A stretch of 64,000 nucleotides of DNA from Symbiodinium natans (GCA_905221605.1 CAJNDS010002470.1:62001-126000), one strand, 5' to 3'; shown: positions 10,526 to 23,400, counted from the stretch's first letter. Numbers and translations: made by a program. The notes: generated by a model not told the origin, from the letters alone.

Positions 10526-11133
10526 CTAAACCCTCAACCCTAAACCCCAAACCCCAAACCCCAAACCCCAAACCCCAAACCCCAAACCCTAAACCCTAAA
10601 CCCTAAACCCTAAACCCTAAACCCTAAACCCTAAACCCTAAACCCTAAACGCTAGAGTGAATGTCGGGTTTTTGGTGCGAGGCGTCCTTCGGCCCGCCTT
10701 CTTCGGACACCGAGGCGGAGGCCAGGGAGGTTCACCCTGGGAGGTGGGTTTAGGGCCAGGGTTTGGGGTTTAGGGTTTAGGGTTTAGGGTTTAGAACCTT
10801 CCATCCTCAAGCCCGATCATGAGGCCCCTGCCTGTTGCAAAGGTGTAAGAGTCTCTTGAAAAAGGCAGTCCTCGCGCCAAAAATGCTGATACTACCTCAG
10901 GTTTTTCTTTCGGGACGGGTACTTTCAACAATTGCCATGTACACTCCTGTACATGCTGAACCTTAAACCCTAAACCCTAAGCTCTAAGCTCTAAACCCTA
11001 AACCCTAAACCCTAAACCCTATAAACCCTAAACCCTAAACCCTAAACCCTAAACCCTAAACCCTAAACCCTAAACCCTAAACCCTAAACCCTAAACCCTA
11101 AACCCTAAACCCTAAACCCTAAATCCTCTGCAG

Positions 11134-11207
11134 CGCAGCAGGCAAAGCCCGAGACCCCGGCGGCCAAGTTCAACTACGAGGCATGCCCTTCTCATAGGGT
11201 TCTCAAG
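11134..11207 (+). CDS. Candidate exon with consensus splice sites
   Basis: It lies between CTCTGCAG and GTAAGG, both good splice signals, and is framed by CCCTAAA repeats upstream and TTTAGGG repeats downstream, exactly as the starch synthase exons are. One frame reads QQAKPETPAAKFNYEACPSH and ends in phase 0. Gene unknown. Confidence 0.45.
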
Positions 11208-11504
11208 GTAAGGGGGGTTTAGGGTTTAGGTTTTGGGGTTTAGGGTTTAGGGTTTAGGGCTTTTAGGGTTTTTAGGGTTTTTGGGGTTTAGGGGGGGGGG
11301 TATGGAACCCAAGGTTTCCGAATGCTCCGCAATACTCCCCAAGCTTTCCTGGGCTTCCATAAGGTTCCCAGGGTACCTATCCCCCATGAAGGGTTTTAGG
11401 GTTTAGGGTTCAGGGTTTAGGGTCCTTAAGAACCCTATAACCTTTCCAAGGCCCTGGAAGAGTTTGTAACCTTCGGGCCCGCGGTTCATCTTGGTGTTCC
11501 CCAG

Positions 11505-11603
11505 GTGGTGCCATTCTTCGCTGCTTTCATTGGGACTCTGGGTGCGGTTCCCTTACAGCCATGTCTCAAAACAGCTCATGCAGTCAAGCAGCAAAGGAAC
11601 CTT
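11505..11603 (+). CDS. Candidate exon, hydrophobic segment
   Basis: It is preceded by TTCCCCAG and followed by GTAAAC; 33 codons, phase 0 at both ends, compatible with the exon ending at 11207. It begins VVPFFAAFIGTLGAVPLQP, a possible membrane or transit-type segment. No family recognised. Confidence 0.35.
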
Positions 11604-12359
11604 GTAAACCACGCTTTAAAATTCCTAGGTCGCTGGGGAATGTAGTAGCAAGCTCGGGTTCAAGGGTTTCAGGGTTTGTGGGGTGTTGAGGGGTTGTGAT
11701 GTGCTTCGAGGGGTTTTGAGGGGTTTGAGGGTTTTGAGTGATTTGGATGGATTTTTGGGGAGGGTAGGGGCTTAAGGTCTTTGGACCTCCAAATTTAGGG
11801 TTTAGGGCCGTTTAAGGTTTAGGAGAACTGTCGCAAACTGTCCAACCTGTACAGAACCGCATAGAACCCCTAAGCCCTGGAAAGCCGACCCCCTGCAAGA
11901 CCTATTAAAACGTGGGTGCCTGCACATGAGGCTAGGATTCAGAGGTAAGAGTATGGTGTTGATATATGCAGCTGCGCCACACAGAGACCCTTCTTGTGAG
12001 CAGGTCTGTACCCGAAACCCTAACCCCAAAGCCACAAAAACCCTGAACCCCTAAACGCTAAACCCTAAAACCCTCGGGCCAGCGCCCCATGTGCTCCTAT
12101 CGTCGCCTTCGTGGGATGACACATGACCGCGTGTGAACACCAAACCCTAAACCCTAAGCCCTAACCCCGCCTCCCTCAGAGACCATGCTCTCTGGCTCTA
12201 AAACATCAACCCCCCTCCCCCCCCCACCCCGCTGAAACTCCAAATCCATTTAAGCAAAAGCAAACTACATGGGCGCACAACAGCTGCAAGAAGACCTGAA
12301 GCCCTCCTCCCCAAAAAGCGAGAGAATTTAACAGAGGTAAAAACACGATATACACATTC

Positions 12360-12700
12360 ATGCAACACAATAATAAAGCAACAAAACCACATGCATGCAT
12401 GCACGCATGCACGCGTGCACGCAAGCACGCAAGCATTCATGCACGCATGCACGCATGCACGCAAGCAGGCACTCCTGCATGTACATACATTGCATTTCAT
12501 AACATGACATGACATGTCATGACATGACATTTCGTTGCGTTACATACATATACATATACATATACAGATACATATACATATACATACACATATACATATA
12601 CATATACACATACATATACATATACATGTACATATACACATACACATACAGATGCATATGCACATGCATATGCATCTGCATACATATATATATATATATG
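12360..12700. repeat. Microsatellite cluster
   Basis: Consecutive simple repeats: GCAC/GCAT alternation at 12390-12480, CATGA-type pentamers at 12505-12530, ACATAT hexamers at 12540-12640, and an AT run near 12690. The purine-pyrimidine alternation of the first block is a potential Z-DNA former. Confidence 0.9.
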
Positions 12701-13019
12701 AGCCCGCCGCCTTTAGGGTCTATTTAGCTTTGGGTTTTTCTTATTGCTTAAAAAGAGCGAATATAAATATCGTAATACAAAAATACATATTTACACCTAC
12801 ATATGGCACGCAAATCTCATGCCCAGCGGTTCTAGGCCTAGCCGCACGCCATTACGAACTGCGAATTTCTGGTTGTTCTTATTTTCATTTGTTTCTCTTT
12901 GCTATCTGTGTATGCGTGTTCTTTTTTCAGCCTGCGTGAAAAAGTCGCTGTTTGGCTGCGGCAGAAGGGAAAGAGAAGTGAGAGAGGAGAGACAACAAGG
13001 AGGCCATTTTAATTTTCTG

Positions 13020-16000
13020 GAAGGGTATTGATTGAAAAGAAGAGAAGAGACAAGAAACAAGGAGACGGATGGCACTCTTCTTTATCTATCATCTCTCCCT
13101 TCCTTGCCTCTCCCGTTTCCCTCTATAATTCAAAAGACAAGACCATTCTTGCTCTTCGCAGATCAGAGGAGAGATCAAAAGGAATGCAATTTTAATGGGA
13201 AGAGCAATGAAAAGAATGGAAGAGAAATGAAGACAGGAGAGGGAGGTGCAAAATCAGGCTAAGAGAAGATGGTGCTCGTTTTCATCTTTCTTCTCTTGCT
13301 CTTTTCCTTTTCAAATAAACAACAAAAGGAAGAACAATGAACATGCAAAGGAACCCGTTTTCTTTTTCCATGTGGGAACAAGGAAAGAACAGAGGCGATA
13401 AGGCGAGAGGAGGGATTTGCTGAAGCATGGGGAGGGTCTACGGACAAGGAGCCAACCCCGCTCACTTTCCCCATCCATTGAAACAGGAAAAGAAAGGAAC
13501 AGGGCCTCCATTCCCCTCTTGTTCTTCCTTTCTTGTGTTTTTGTCACATCAAGGGGAACAGGAGAAGAGAAGGGAGAGAGAAGGAGAGAGGAGAGACAAA
13601 AAGGATTGCATTTGTACTGGGAAGAGCAAAGAAAAGAATAGAAGAGAGATGAATAAAGGAGAGGGAGAGACAAAATAAGGCGCAGAGAAGATGGCACTCT
13701 TCTTTATCTATCCTCTCCCCCTTATCTCTCCCTGCCCTCTTTCTTTTCGAAATAAGAAAACAAAAAGGAAGAACTATGAGAAGGAGAAGGGGACGGAAAG
13801 GAACAGAAGGGATAGGCCGATAGGAGGGGGTATGGCAAGGTCCACGCGCAAGGAGTCACCCTCTGCTTACCCTTCCACTGCCTTATCATACAAGTTCCTT
13901 TCTTGCGCTGTATCAGTTGAAAGGAAACAGAAGGAGAGAAGGGAAAGGGAAGTGAGAGAGGAGAGATGACAAGGATGGCATTTTTCTGGAAGCGCAACTG
14001 TACCGGAATGTGGCCACAATAAGCAGGCCAGGGAGACTCAGGCGGGGCAACTGTAGCGGAATGTGGCCACAACAAGCAGGCCAGGGAGGCTCAGGCGGGG
14101 CAAGTCTCTCCCTAATTAGAAAAAAACCAATCTTGCTCTTCGCAAATAGATAAGTGCCCTTCTTCCTCTTCAGGAAATCGCCTTTCCCTTATTTTGCTTT
14201 CTGAAGCGAATAAGAAAAAGAACAGATAAGAAGAAAGGACAGGGAATGACTAGGTAAAGAGAGGAGCTCTTCAATTTTGCATTACTTTTCCTTCTTGGGG
14301 GGTCCTTTTTTCTCCCTTGAAGATGCAGAAAACTCTCAAAAGGAACACCCGTTCCATCGCCCATTTACTCTTCCCTTCCTTATCTCCTATGCTCTTTTCC
14401 TTAGTCATTGCAACAGGAGAAGACAGGAAAAGGGCCTCCATTCCCCTCTTGTTCTTCCTTTCTTGTGTTTTTGTCATATAAAGGGGAACAGGAGAAGAGA
14501 AGGGAAAGAGAAGGAGAGAGGAGCGATGAAAGGAACACAATTTTAATGGGAAGAGCCAAGAAAAGAATGGAAGAGAGATGAATAAAGGAGAAGGAGAGAC
14601 AAAACAAGTTGCAAAGAAGATGGCGCTCTTCTTAATCCATCCCCTCTCCCTTTTCTCTCCCTTCCCTTTTTCTTTTCGAAATAAGAAAAACTAAGCAGGA
14701 AGAATTATGAAAAGGAGAAGGGTAAGGAAAAGAGCAGAAGAGATAGGCCGAAAAGAGTGATATGATGAAGTATGGCAAGGTCCACACGCAAGGAGTCACC
14801 CTCTGCTTACCCTCCCACTGCCCTTATCATACAAGTTCCCTTCTTGTGGTTTATCAGCTAAACGGAAACAGAAGGAGAGAAGGGAAAGAGAAGTGAGAGA
14901 GGAGAGACAACAAGGATGCCATGTTAATTTTCTGGAAGGGTATTGAAAAGAAGAGAAAAGACAAGAAACAAGGGGACGGATGGCACTCTTCTGTATCTAT
15001 CATCCTTGTCTTTCCCTTTTCCCTCTATAATTAGAAAAACAGGCGCCCTCTCTCGTCTTCAGGAACCCGTTCACTTTTTCCGTTTGGGAACAAGGAAAAG
15101 AACAGAGGCGATAGGGCGAGAGGAAGAATTTGCTGAAGCATGGGGAGGGTCTACGGGCAAGTAGCCAACCCCGCTCACTTGCCCCATCCATTGTGAAAAG
15201 AACAGGGCCTCCATTCCCCTCTTGTTCTTCCTTTCTTGCGTTTTTGTCATTTAAGGGGGAACAGCAGAAGAGAAGGGAAAGAGAAGGAGAGAGGAGCGAT
15301 GAAAGGAACACAATTTTAATGGGAAGAGCCAAGAAAAGAATAGAAGAGAGATGAATAAAGGAGAGGGAGAGACAAAACAAGGCGCAAAGAAGATGGCACT
15401 CTTCTTTATCTATCCTCTCTCCCTTATCTCTGCAAGGAATAGAACAGACAGGAAGCAAGGAGACGGAGTGACAAAACTTGTCGCAAAGCTTTATATATCT
15501 CCCTTGTCTCTCCCTAATTAGAAAAAACCAATCTTGCTATTCACAGATAGATAGGTGCCCTTCTTCCTCTTCAGGAAATCGCCTTTCCCTTATTTTGCTT
15601 GTTGAAGCGACTAAGAAGAACAACAGATAAGAAGAGAGGACAGGGAATGACTAGGTAAAGAGAGGAGCTCTTCAATTTTCCTCCCTATCTCTTATGTTAC
15701 TTTTCCTCCTTGGGGGATGTCCTTTTTTCTCCCTTGAAGATGCAGAAAACTCTCAAAAGAAACGCCCGTTCCATCGCCCATTTACTCTTCAATTCCCTTC
15801 CTTATCTCCTATGCTCTTTTCCTTATTCATTGCAACAGGAGAAGACAGGAAAAGGGCCTCCATTCCCCTCTTGTTCTTCCTTTCTTGTGTGTTTGTCATA
15901 TAAAGGGGAACAGGAGAAGAGAAGGGAAAGAGAAGGGGAGAGGAGCGATGAAAGGAACACAATTTTAATGGGAAGAGCCAAGAAAAGAATGGAAGAGAGA

Positions 16001-17860
16001 TGAATAAAGGAGAAGGAGAGACAAAACAAGTTGCAAAGAAGATGGCGCTCTTCTTAATCCATCCCCTCTCCCTTATCTCTCCCTTCCCTTTTTCTTTTCG
16101 AAATAAGAAAAACTAAGCAGGAAGAATTATGAAAAGGAGAAGGGTAAGGAAAAGAGCAGAAGAGATAGGCCGAAAAGAGTGATATGATGAAGTATGGCAA
16201 GGTCCACACTCAAGGAGTCACCCTCTGCTTACCCTCCCACTGCCTTTATCATACAAGTTCCTTTATTGTGGTTTATCAGCTAAACGGAAACAGAAGGAGA
16301 GAAGGGAAAGAGAAGTGAGAGAGGAGAGACAACAAGGATGCCATTTTAATTTTCTGGAAGGGTATTGAAAAGAAGAGAAAAGACAAGAAACAAGGAGACG
16401 GATCGCACTCTTCTTTATCTATCATCCTTGTCTTTCCCTTTTCCCTCTATAATTAGAAAAACAGGCGCCCTCTCTCGTCTTCAGGAACCCGTTCACTTTT
16501 TCCGTTTGGGAACAAGGAAAAGAACAGAGAGGCGATAGGGCGAGAGGAAGAATATGCTGAAGCATGGGGAGGGTCTACGGGCAAGGAGCCAACCCCGCTC
16601 ACTTGCCCCATCCATTGTGAAAAGAACAGGGCCTCCTTCCCCTCTTGTTCTTCCTTTCTTGCGTTTTTGTCATTTAAGGGGGAACAGCAGAAGAGAAGGG
16701 AAAGAGAAGGAGCGAGGAGAGATAACAATAACACCATATTAATGGGAAGAGCCAAGAAAAGAATAGAAGAGAGATGAATAAAGGAGAGGGAGAGACAAAA
16801 CAAGGCGCAAAGAAGATGGCACTCTTCTTTATCTATCCTCTCTCCCTTATCTCTGCAAGGAATAGAACAGACAGGAAGCAAGGAGACGGAGTGACAAAAC
16901 TTGTCGCAAAGCTTTATATATCTCCCTTGTCTCTCCCTAATTAGAAAAAACCAATCTTGCTATTCACAGATAGATAGGTGCCCTTCTTCCTCTTCAGGAA
17001 ATCGCCTTTCCCTTATTTTGCTTTTTGAAGCGACTAAGAAAAACAACAGATAAGAAGAGAGGACAGGGAATGACTAGGTAAAGAGAGGAGCTCTTCAATT
17101 TTCCTCCCTATCTCTTATGTTACTTTTCCTTCTTGGGGGATGTCTTTTTTCTCCCTTGAAGATGCAGAAAACTCTCAAAAGGAACACCCGTTCCAGTTCC
17201 ATCGCCCATTTACTCTTCAATTCCCTTCCTTATCTCCTATGCTCTTTTCCTTATTCATTGCAACAGGAGAAGACAGGAAAAGGGCCTCCATTCCCCTCTT
17301 GTTCTTCCTTTCTTGTGTTTTTTGTCATATAAAGGGGAACAGCAGAAGAGAAGGGAAAGAGAAGGAGAGAGGAGCGATGAAAGGAACACAATTTTAATGG
17401 GAAGAGCCAAGAAAAGAATAGAAGAGAGATGAATAAAGGAGAGGGAGAGACAAAACAAGGCGCAAAGAAGATGGCACTCTTCTTTATCTATCCTCTCTCC
17501 CTGATCTCTGCAAGGAATCTCTTTATAGTCAGACAGGAAGCACGGAGTGACAAAACTTGTCGCAAAGCTTTATATATCTCCCTTGTCTCTCCCTAATTCG
17601 AAAAAGCCAATCTTGCTATTCACAGATAGGTACAGTACCCTTCCTCCTCTTCAGGAAATCGCCTTTCCCTTATTTTGCGTTTTGAAGCGACTAAGAAAAA
17701 CAACAGATAAGAAGAGATGACAGGGAATGACTAAGTAAAGAGAGGATCTCTTCAATGTCCCTCCCTTTTTCTTATGTTACTTTTCCTTCTTGGGGGGTCC
17801 TTTTTTCTCCCTTGAAGATGCAGAAAACGATCAAAAAGGACACCCGTTCCATCGCCCATA
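13020..17860. repeat. 1.42-kb tandem array, purine/pyrimidine-skewed
   Basis: Landmarks recur at about 1420-bp spacing. One segment starts at 14436, 15857 and 17284, another at 15208 and 16628, and another at 14675 and 16097. Each unit contains two related halves and alternates long GA-rich and CT-rich blocks. An older, more divergent copy begins near 13020. Many ORFs appear on both strands because of the skew, but none is conserved as protein. A 53-bp duplication, GGAATGTGGCCACAA-containing, lies at 13994-14100. No gene seen. Confidence 0.85.
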
Positions 17861-18139
17861 TATAGGGAGACAGAGAAATCATGAGCATCAGCTGGGTTTG
17901 CTGCACCACTCAAAACTTCTCAAGTGACCTAGGCACACTCTGCGCCTATACGAGTACATTACAAGTACAAGTGCAAGTACAAGCCTTCGTTTTTGAGGTA
18001 GAGGGCACGAAAGGTGGAGGAGGGCTGGGGGGGGTGGGGTAAAAGAATTATGTAGAGCTACTTATAAGGTTTATACAGTTTATGAAGTGGGCTCTTTTTT
18101 CTCCTTTGGCTAATTTTGGGCAACATTTGCCCTTTGGGC

Positions 18140-18655
18140 CCAATTTGGCCCCAAAAAAACGGCCCCAAAGGGCCCAACAATGGGAAACGTGCGGCTGGAT
18201 TTGGCCAAATTTTGCCGGACAGTCTGCGGGCAAAATTTGGCCAAATCGGGCTGCTCGTCGTACGCGATGAGAAATGCGCGGCTCGATTTGGCCAAATTTT
18301 GCCAAGCAGCCTCCGGGCAAAATTTGGCCAAATCGGGCTGCTCTTCGTAGGCGATGAAAAAGGTGCGGCTCGATTTGGCCAAATTTTGCCGGGCAGCTTT
18401 CGGGCAAAATTTGGCCAAATCGGGCTGCTCTTCGTAGGCGATGAGAAAGGCGCGGCTCGATTTGGCCAAATTTTGCCGGGCAGCTTTCGGGCAAAATTTG
18501 GCCAAATCGGGCTGCTCTTCGTAGGCGATGAGAAATGCGCGGCTCGATTTGGCCAAATTTTGCCAAGCAGCCTCCGGGCAAAATTTGGCCAAATCGGGCA
18601 GCTCTTCGTATGCGATGAGAAATGCGCGGCTCGATTTGGCCAAATTTTGCCCGGA
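18140..18655. repeat. 87-bp satellite with internal hairpin
   Basis: Landmark GGGCAAAATTTGGCCAAA recurs at 18228, 18315, 18402, 18489 and 18576, a constant 87-bp period. Each unit contains an inverted repeat (TTTGGCCAAATTTTGCC facing GGCAAAATTTGGCCAAA). Because 87 is divisible by three, several frames stay open and read FGQILPG or KIWPNRAA. A second block of the same family is at 25530-25850. Confidence 0.9.
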
Positions 18656-18865
18656 GCTTCCCCCCCTCCCAAGAATTAAATAGTGATTAATTTAAGTACG
18701 ACGGGGAGGTTTCGGATTGAAATTATTTAAATTATTTAATTCTTAGGGGGCGGGGAGGGTGGTTCCCCCCCCTTTTCGGATTTCAACTATTTAAACTATA
18801 TAATGTATTTACATTATTTGAATTGTTTAAATTGTTTAAATTACATGATGTAAATCATTTAATCA

Positions 18866-18935
18866 AAGCTTTATATATCTCCCTTGTCTCTCCCTAATTA
18901 GAAATACCAATCTTGCTATTCACAGATAGGTGCAC
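18866..18935. repeat. Displaced fragment of the 1.42-kb unit
   Basis: The segment AAAGCTTTATATATCTCCC through to the AGATAGGTG motif repeats the part of the 1.42-kb unit found at about 15484, 16906 and 17566. The array is therefore interrupted between 17860 and 18866 by about 1 kb that includes the 87-bp satellite. Confidence 0.75.
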
Positions 18936-18949
18936 TTCTCATGCTTTTT

Positions 18950-19275
18950 TGTGTTAGCACGGCTCTACTGACACATATTCCGCGAAAAATGTGTCATGCT
19001 TTTTGTCTTAGCAGAATTCTCGTGACACATATTCCGCGGAAAATGTGTCATGCTTTTTTTTGTTAGCACGCCTCTACTGACACATATTCCGCGGAAAATG
19101 TGTCATGCTTTTTGTGTTAGCGCAGCTCTACTGACACATATTCCGCGGGAAAAGTGTCATGTTTATGTTGCTAAGAGAACTCTGGTGACACATATTCCGC
19201 GAAAAATGTGTCATGCTTTTTTTGTGGTAGCACGGCTCTACTGACACATATTCAGCGGAAAAATTGTCATGTTTT
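18950..19275. repeat. ~55-bp tandem repeat with CCGCGG palindrome
   Basis: Six units at about 53-57 bp spacing. Each carries a near-perfect palindrome centred on CCGCGG with arms TGACACAT and ATGTGTCA. The palindromic arms are better conserved than the spacers (GCTTTTTGTGTTAGCACG type). Confidence 0.85.
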
Positions 19276-19559
19276 TGGTGAAATTTACGAACACTTACCC
19301 CCCGATAAGCAAGACTTGGAATCACTCCGTTACAAGCAATCAATATTGGCACGCGGCCATTTTTTTCTTCTCAACTATCTCAAAGGGCGCAGTGTCTAGA
19401 TCGCAAGCATAATTTCATTGTGTCTTGACGCATCATAGTGTACCAAAGTCTCTGCATCATAAGCATTGTTTTCTTTGCGCTTTAGTACAGTTTTTTGTAC
19501 TAAGGTCTTTAAGCTGTAAGCACTTTTAACGGGAAAGGGCGAGGAGGATAGCTTGTGAT

Positions 19560-19800
19560 AACTATGACAATTTATCATAATTATGATACCTTATCATAAG
19601 TATGATAACTTATGATAACTTATCATAATTATAATAACTTATCATAATTATGAAAAGTTGCTTATCATATTTATCATACTCTGAGATAAAGAACTTGAAG
19701 TTATCATAATTATGATAATTTAGATCGGGAAGCTAAAGTTATCATAATTATGATAACTTATGATGGGGAAGTTGAAGTCATCATAATTATGATAACTTCA
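19560..19800. repeat. Palindromic ATCATAATTATGAT repeat
   Basis: Repeated self-complementary word TTATCATAATTATGATAA with variable spacing. AT-rich; no gene. Confidence 0.85.
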
Positions 19801-19989
19801 GGTTGGTAGTTTGGAGTGGAGGGGCAGGAGGGGTTAGGTGCGAGTGGTGTGGGTGTAGTAAATTGTTGCAAGGGGGCTTGTTGGGGGTGATGGGGTCGGG
19901 GAGCAGGTTGCAGGTGCGACGCGGTGCGTGGGGTGGCGCTCTGCGAAGTGAGGTGGAAAATTGGGGAGGGGTAGGGGAGGGGAGAGGAG

Positions 19990-20320
19990 GGGTTAAAGCA
20001 CAAGCCCTCCAGCCCCTCCCCTCCAGCCCCTGCAGAGCCCTCCAGCCAGCCCCTCCAGCCCGCCCCTCCAGCCAGCCCCTCCAGGCGCCCCTTCAGCCTC
20101 CAGGTTCCTCCAGCCACTCCAGTTCTTCCAGTTCCTCCAGCCCCTCTAGCCTCTCCAACCCCTCCAGCCCTTGCAGCAGCCCCTCCAGCCAGCCAGCCCC
20201 TCCAGCCCCCTCCAGCCCCCTCCAGCCCCCTCCAGCCCCTCCAGCTCCAGCCCATCCCTTCAGCCTCCAGGTTCCTCCAGTTCCTCCAGCCCCTCCAGCC
20301 TCTCCAGCCCTACCTAAATA
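19990..20320 (+). repeat. CCAGCCCCT minisatellite
   Basis: About 30 imperfect copies of a CT/CA-rich nonamer, strongly strand-biased in C. Open frames on it are low-complexity shadows. Confidence 0.85.
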
Positions 20321-20378
20321 ATTTAGTTTATGGCTTGGCTGAGTGTCCCCACAATTAAATCAATTTAAACGATTTACA

Positions 20379-20423
20379 CGATTTAATTGGGTCCAATTAA
20401 ATCGTTTAAATCCGACGCCTCAA
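20379..20423. repeat. 45-bp direct repeat flanking retroelement, left copy
   Basis: Identical over 45 bp to 24373-24417. It contains an AT palindrome (TTTAATTGG/CCAATTAAA) followed by CGACGCCTCAA. It may be an unusually long target-site duplication, or part of a pre-existing repeat also seen at 24400-24604. Confidence 0.7.
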
Positions 20424-23400
20424 ATAAATAATTTGGCAAAAGGGCACCACTCAGCAAGGGGCCCGATCGAAGACTGTACAGAATTAATCCAGCTTCGAAG
20501 AAGGTACGAACGGCACCGAGATTGCTTAGGAACCTCGAGGCTTGGGCCTTCGCAGCTGCTTGTGGCAGCCGCTGAGCACCCAAATCCATGCCAGAACTCC
20601 AAGCATCAAGCCGATTCTAGCAAGCAGCGCTCCACCGAGCAAAACCGACACTAAGGGTCGCGGACGGAAGACGCAGCAGGGCCCGTCAACCGCCCCCCCC
20701 TACTACGCCGGGTCCTCCCGAGCGCAGCCCCGTGCTTCCAGGAAGGTGCGGAAATCCTTTGCCTCCAGCATCGCCACTTCCAAAGTCATGGACAGACATT
20801 TACACAGGGTCGTGGGCCCGTACCACATCTACCCAGTACACCCCCAGTACACCGGGTCTCCCCCAGCGCAGCTCCATGCTGCTTCCAAGCATCATGTCTC
20901 CGCAGCTTCAGCGCGGCGGCGCAGGGCCGCCCGCGCCCGATGGGCACGGATCAGAACGCACAGCTCCTGCATGAGGGCGGAATGTGACGATGCCCGCACC
21001 TTTGTCCCATGTGCCTGTGGATTCCACCACCATCGGCACAAACACCACGCCCTGGCCCTCACAGGCCTGCGCAGTGCCCAAGTGCGCCTCCTTGTGGCGG
21101 GCGTAGGCAGCAGCCGCCGCGCCTGTCTCCCTGCCTGCCAGTGCTAGGGTCTCCTGCCGCTGAGGCGCTGTAACAGCGAAGTCAAGCGCAGCGGGAGACC
21201 CAGCAAGGGCAGGCAGAAAGACATCGGCAGGGCGACGTCTGCCTGTCTGCGTGTCTTCAGGGCAAGTGGGCAGCAGAAGGTTCGGGCGCTCCTTCTCCGG
21301 CCGAAGGCCAGCCCGCTCAGCCCAGGAACACACAAGATCACGGACAGCGTTGTGTCTCAGAGTCCGTTCGCCGCCAGCCACACACATGCCAGCGTGGTAG
21401 CCCCAGCAGTCCAAGACCCCATCGCAGCGAGGACACCAGCAATCATCAGTGGCTTCGGGCACCCCCAGGCGGATTCGCAACTCGGCAATGAAGGTGGCAG
21501 GCTCCATGCGCGTGCGTCCTGAGGGCATGGCGTTGAGGAAGGCGCGCGCCCCCAACCCCGCTTCAGAGTGAAGGGCAGCCCGAGCGACGTGGCTGCTGTG
21601 TTCAAGCTGGGCAGCGAAGCAGGTGGAGTCCAAAAGCTGAGACATGTCGCGTTGCTTGCTTTGCAAAGCAGCAGCAAGCGTAGCAACCCGACTGCCCACG
21701 GCGTTCTGGAACAGGTGGAAAGCCCCGACCACATGGTTCGAGGTTTGAACGGCCTCCTTTGAGAAGTTGGGGTCGAGGTCACTGCAGTGTTCCAGGGAGG
21801 CCCCCACCGAGGCCAAGTAGGCAGCAGGCGCATGGGCAGAGCAAGAGCGCAGCCCAAGCCCCGCGTGCGCGAGCCCTCGAGAGGCTTGCAACCACTGCTC
21901 AGCAGTAACATGGATGCCAGTGAGACCACCGAGGCACCGCCGCACCAGCCCATCAAAGTGGGCCAAAGCTGCAGCCTGAGCTGCAGGCGGGTTACAGCGC
22001 ATGCTGTGAACCATGCGGCAGAAGCCGGCGCACGCCCGCAGCAAGCGTAGTCCCACCTGGGGGTCCTCAAGCTCGGCCAGCGCCTCCAGCAATTCACCCG
22101 CTTTTTCTGCCCGCGCCAGGGTGTGTGTCTGGATGAAGTCATCGTCCCCAATAGCGGCCCCCAGGAACTCGAAGTTCCTGAGCACTCTCCCAGAACCATC
22201 AGCATGGAGCAGCAGGGCAGCCGGGAAACTTGCGCGCATGGTGCCCTCATCAATAGGTCCCAAAGCCACAACCTCGCACTTACGCAGGTTGAGTTGCAGC
22301 CCAATTGCGGAGGCCTGCTGCTGGACCAGGGTCAGAGCAGCACTGACCGCGGCAATGTCACCAGCAAGCACACCGTCATCCAGGAAGTGCATTGCAATGT
22401 CCAGGGTCCTGCCCTGGTGGAGCTGGCTGGCGAGAGGCTGCAAGGCAGCCGCGAACAGCAGCGGGCCGAGCGGGTCGCCCTGCTGAACACCAGAGCAGGA
22501 CTCCAGGGTGCGAGCTCCAAACTGGAGCCGCGTGTGTTGCCGGTAGCACCAAGTAACCCAGCGTGCCAGAGCAGGGAAGCGGTTTGTAGTTTCATCAAGT
22601 ACGGTGTCCCGGTGGACACAGTTGAAGGCATTGGCAAAGTCCAGTTTGACCAAAACCTTGCGAGAAGAACCCGCGTGGCGGTTAGTCCAAGCCCGCAGAA
22701 CATGGACCGCTTTCTCTGCACCTCCTTTGACCGCGACCCCAACCTGAGCCGGCCAGAAATAGGCGCGAGCCTCATCACGGACCAGACTCATCAGGCACTT
22801 GCCAGTGAGCCGGCGCAGGAGCTCACCCACAGCAATGGGCCGGACGCCCCCGCTGGCCTTCGGCAGTGCGACCAGCCCAGCCCCGGCCAACACAGGGGCG
22901 ACACTAGGCGGAGCACGTCCTTGAGCAAGAACATTGACGACAGCAGTGAGCTGCGAGAGGAAGGCCTCATGTCCGCCAGCAATGCAGGCGTCGCGCAAGT
23001 GCTGCACACGGAGGCCAGTGGGCCCCGGGGCTGTTTCAGCAGGAAAAGCACGCAGGCAGCGGGCCACCACCTCAGCCGCGACTTCAGGCGCAAGAGGAAG
23101 TTCCTGCGGCGGTCGAGCTGCGGGAGGAGCTCTCTGGGGATGAAGGAGTTCCAAAGCCCGAGCAGTCTCAGCGTTGTCAGGGCATAAGCCTTTAGACAAC
23201 AAGGCCGCGCAGGCTTTTCTGTCGAACCCCTCCCTTCCCCACGCTTCAGCCAGGCCTCGCCGCTCCTCAGGCGTGGGCGCTGCAGAACACCGCTGGCGGT
23301 GCTGTGGGCGCGTGTCCCATAAGGACCTGCGCTCCCCCTCCTGCCATCGCTGCATGCGATCCAGGACGAAAGCAGCGACGGCTCTCGCGTGCTTCTTCCC

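Larger units (their letters stand above)
7010..12175. repeat. Interstitial telomeric-type repeats, block 1
   Basis: This block is dominated by TTTAGGG and CCCTAAA arrays in both orientations. The longest near-perfect arrays are at about 7436-7545, 9326-9460, 10590-10650 and 11030-11125. Between them are 50-300 bp non-repetitive islands, some exon-like (listed separately). Degenerate forms (TTCAGGG, CCCGAAA, CCCCAAA) are common. At least ten orientation switches are visible, so this is not a chromosome end but internal DNA. Confidence 0.9.

Noticed and set aside
12497-12727. ORFs made of Tyr/Ile/Val or His/Ile repeats
   Set aside because: Translations of the ACATAT microsatellite.
13020-17860. 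Many ORFs of 60-150 codons on both strands in the GA/CT-rich array
   Set aside because: They arise from strand-skewed composition and repeat with the 1.42-kb unit; no frame is preferentially conserved.
18048-18680. Overlapping ORFs reading FGQIL, KIWPNRAA and similar
   Set aside because: Open in several frames because the 87-bp unit lacks stops; no codon-level conservation.
20742-20905. Continuation of the retrotransposon ORF or a second ORF at its 3' end
   Set aside because: No frame shows a domain; treated as 3' untranslated sequence.
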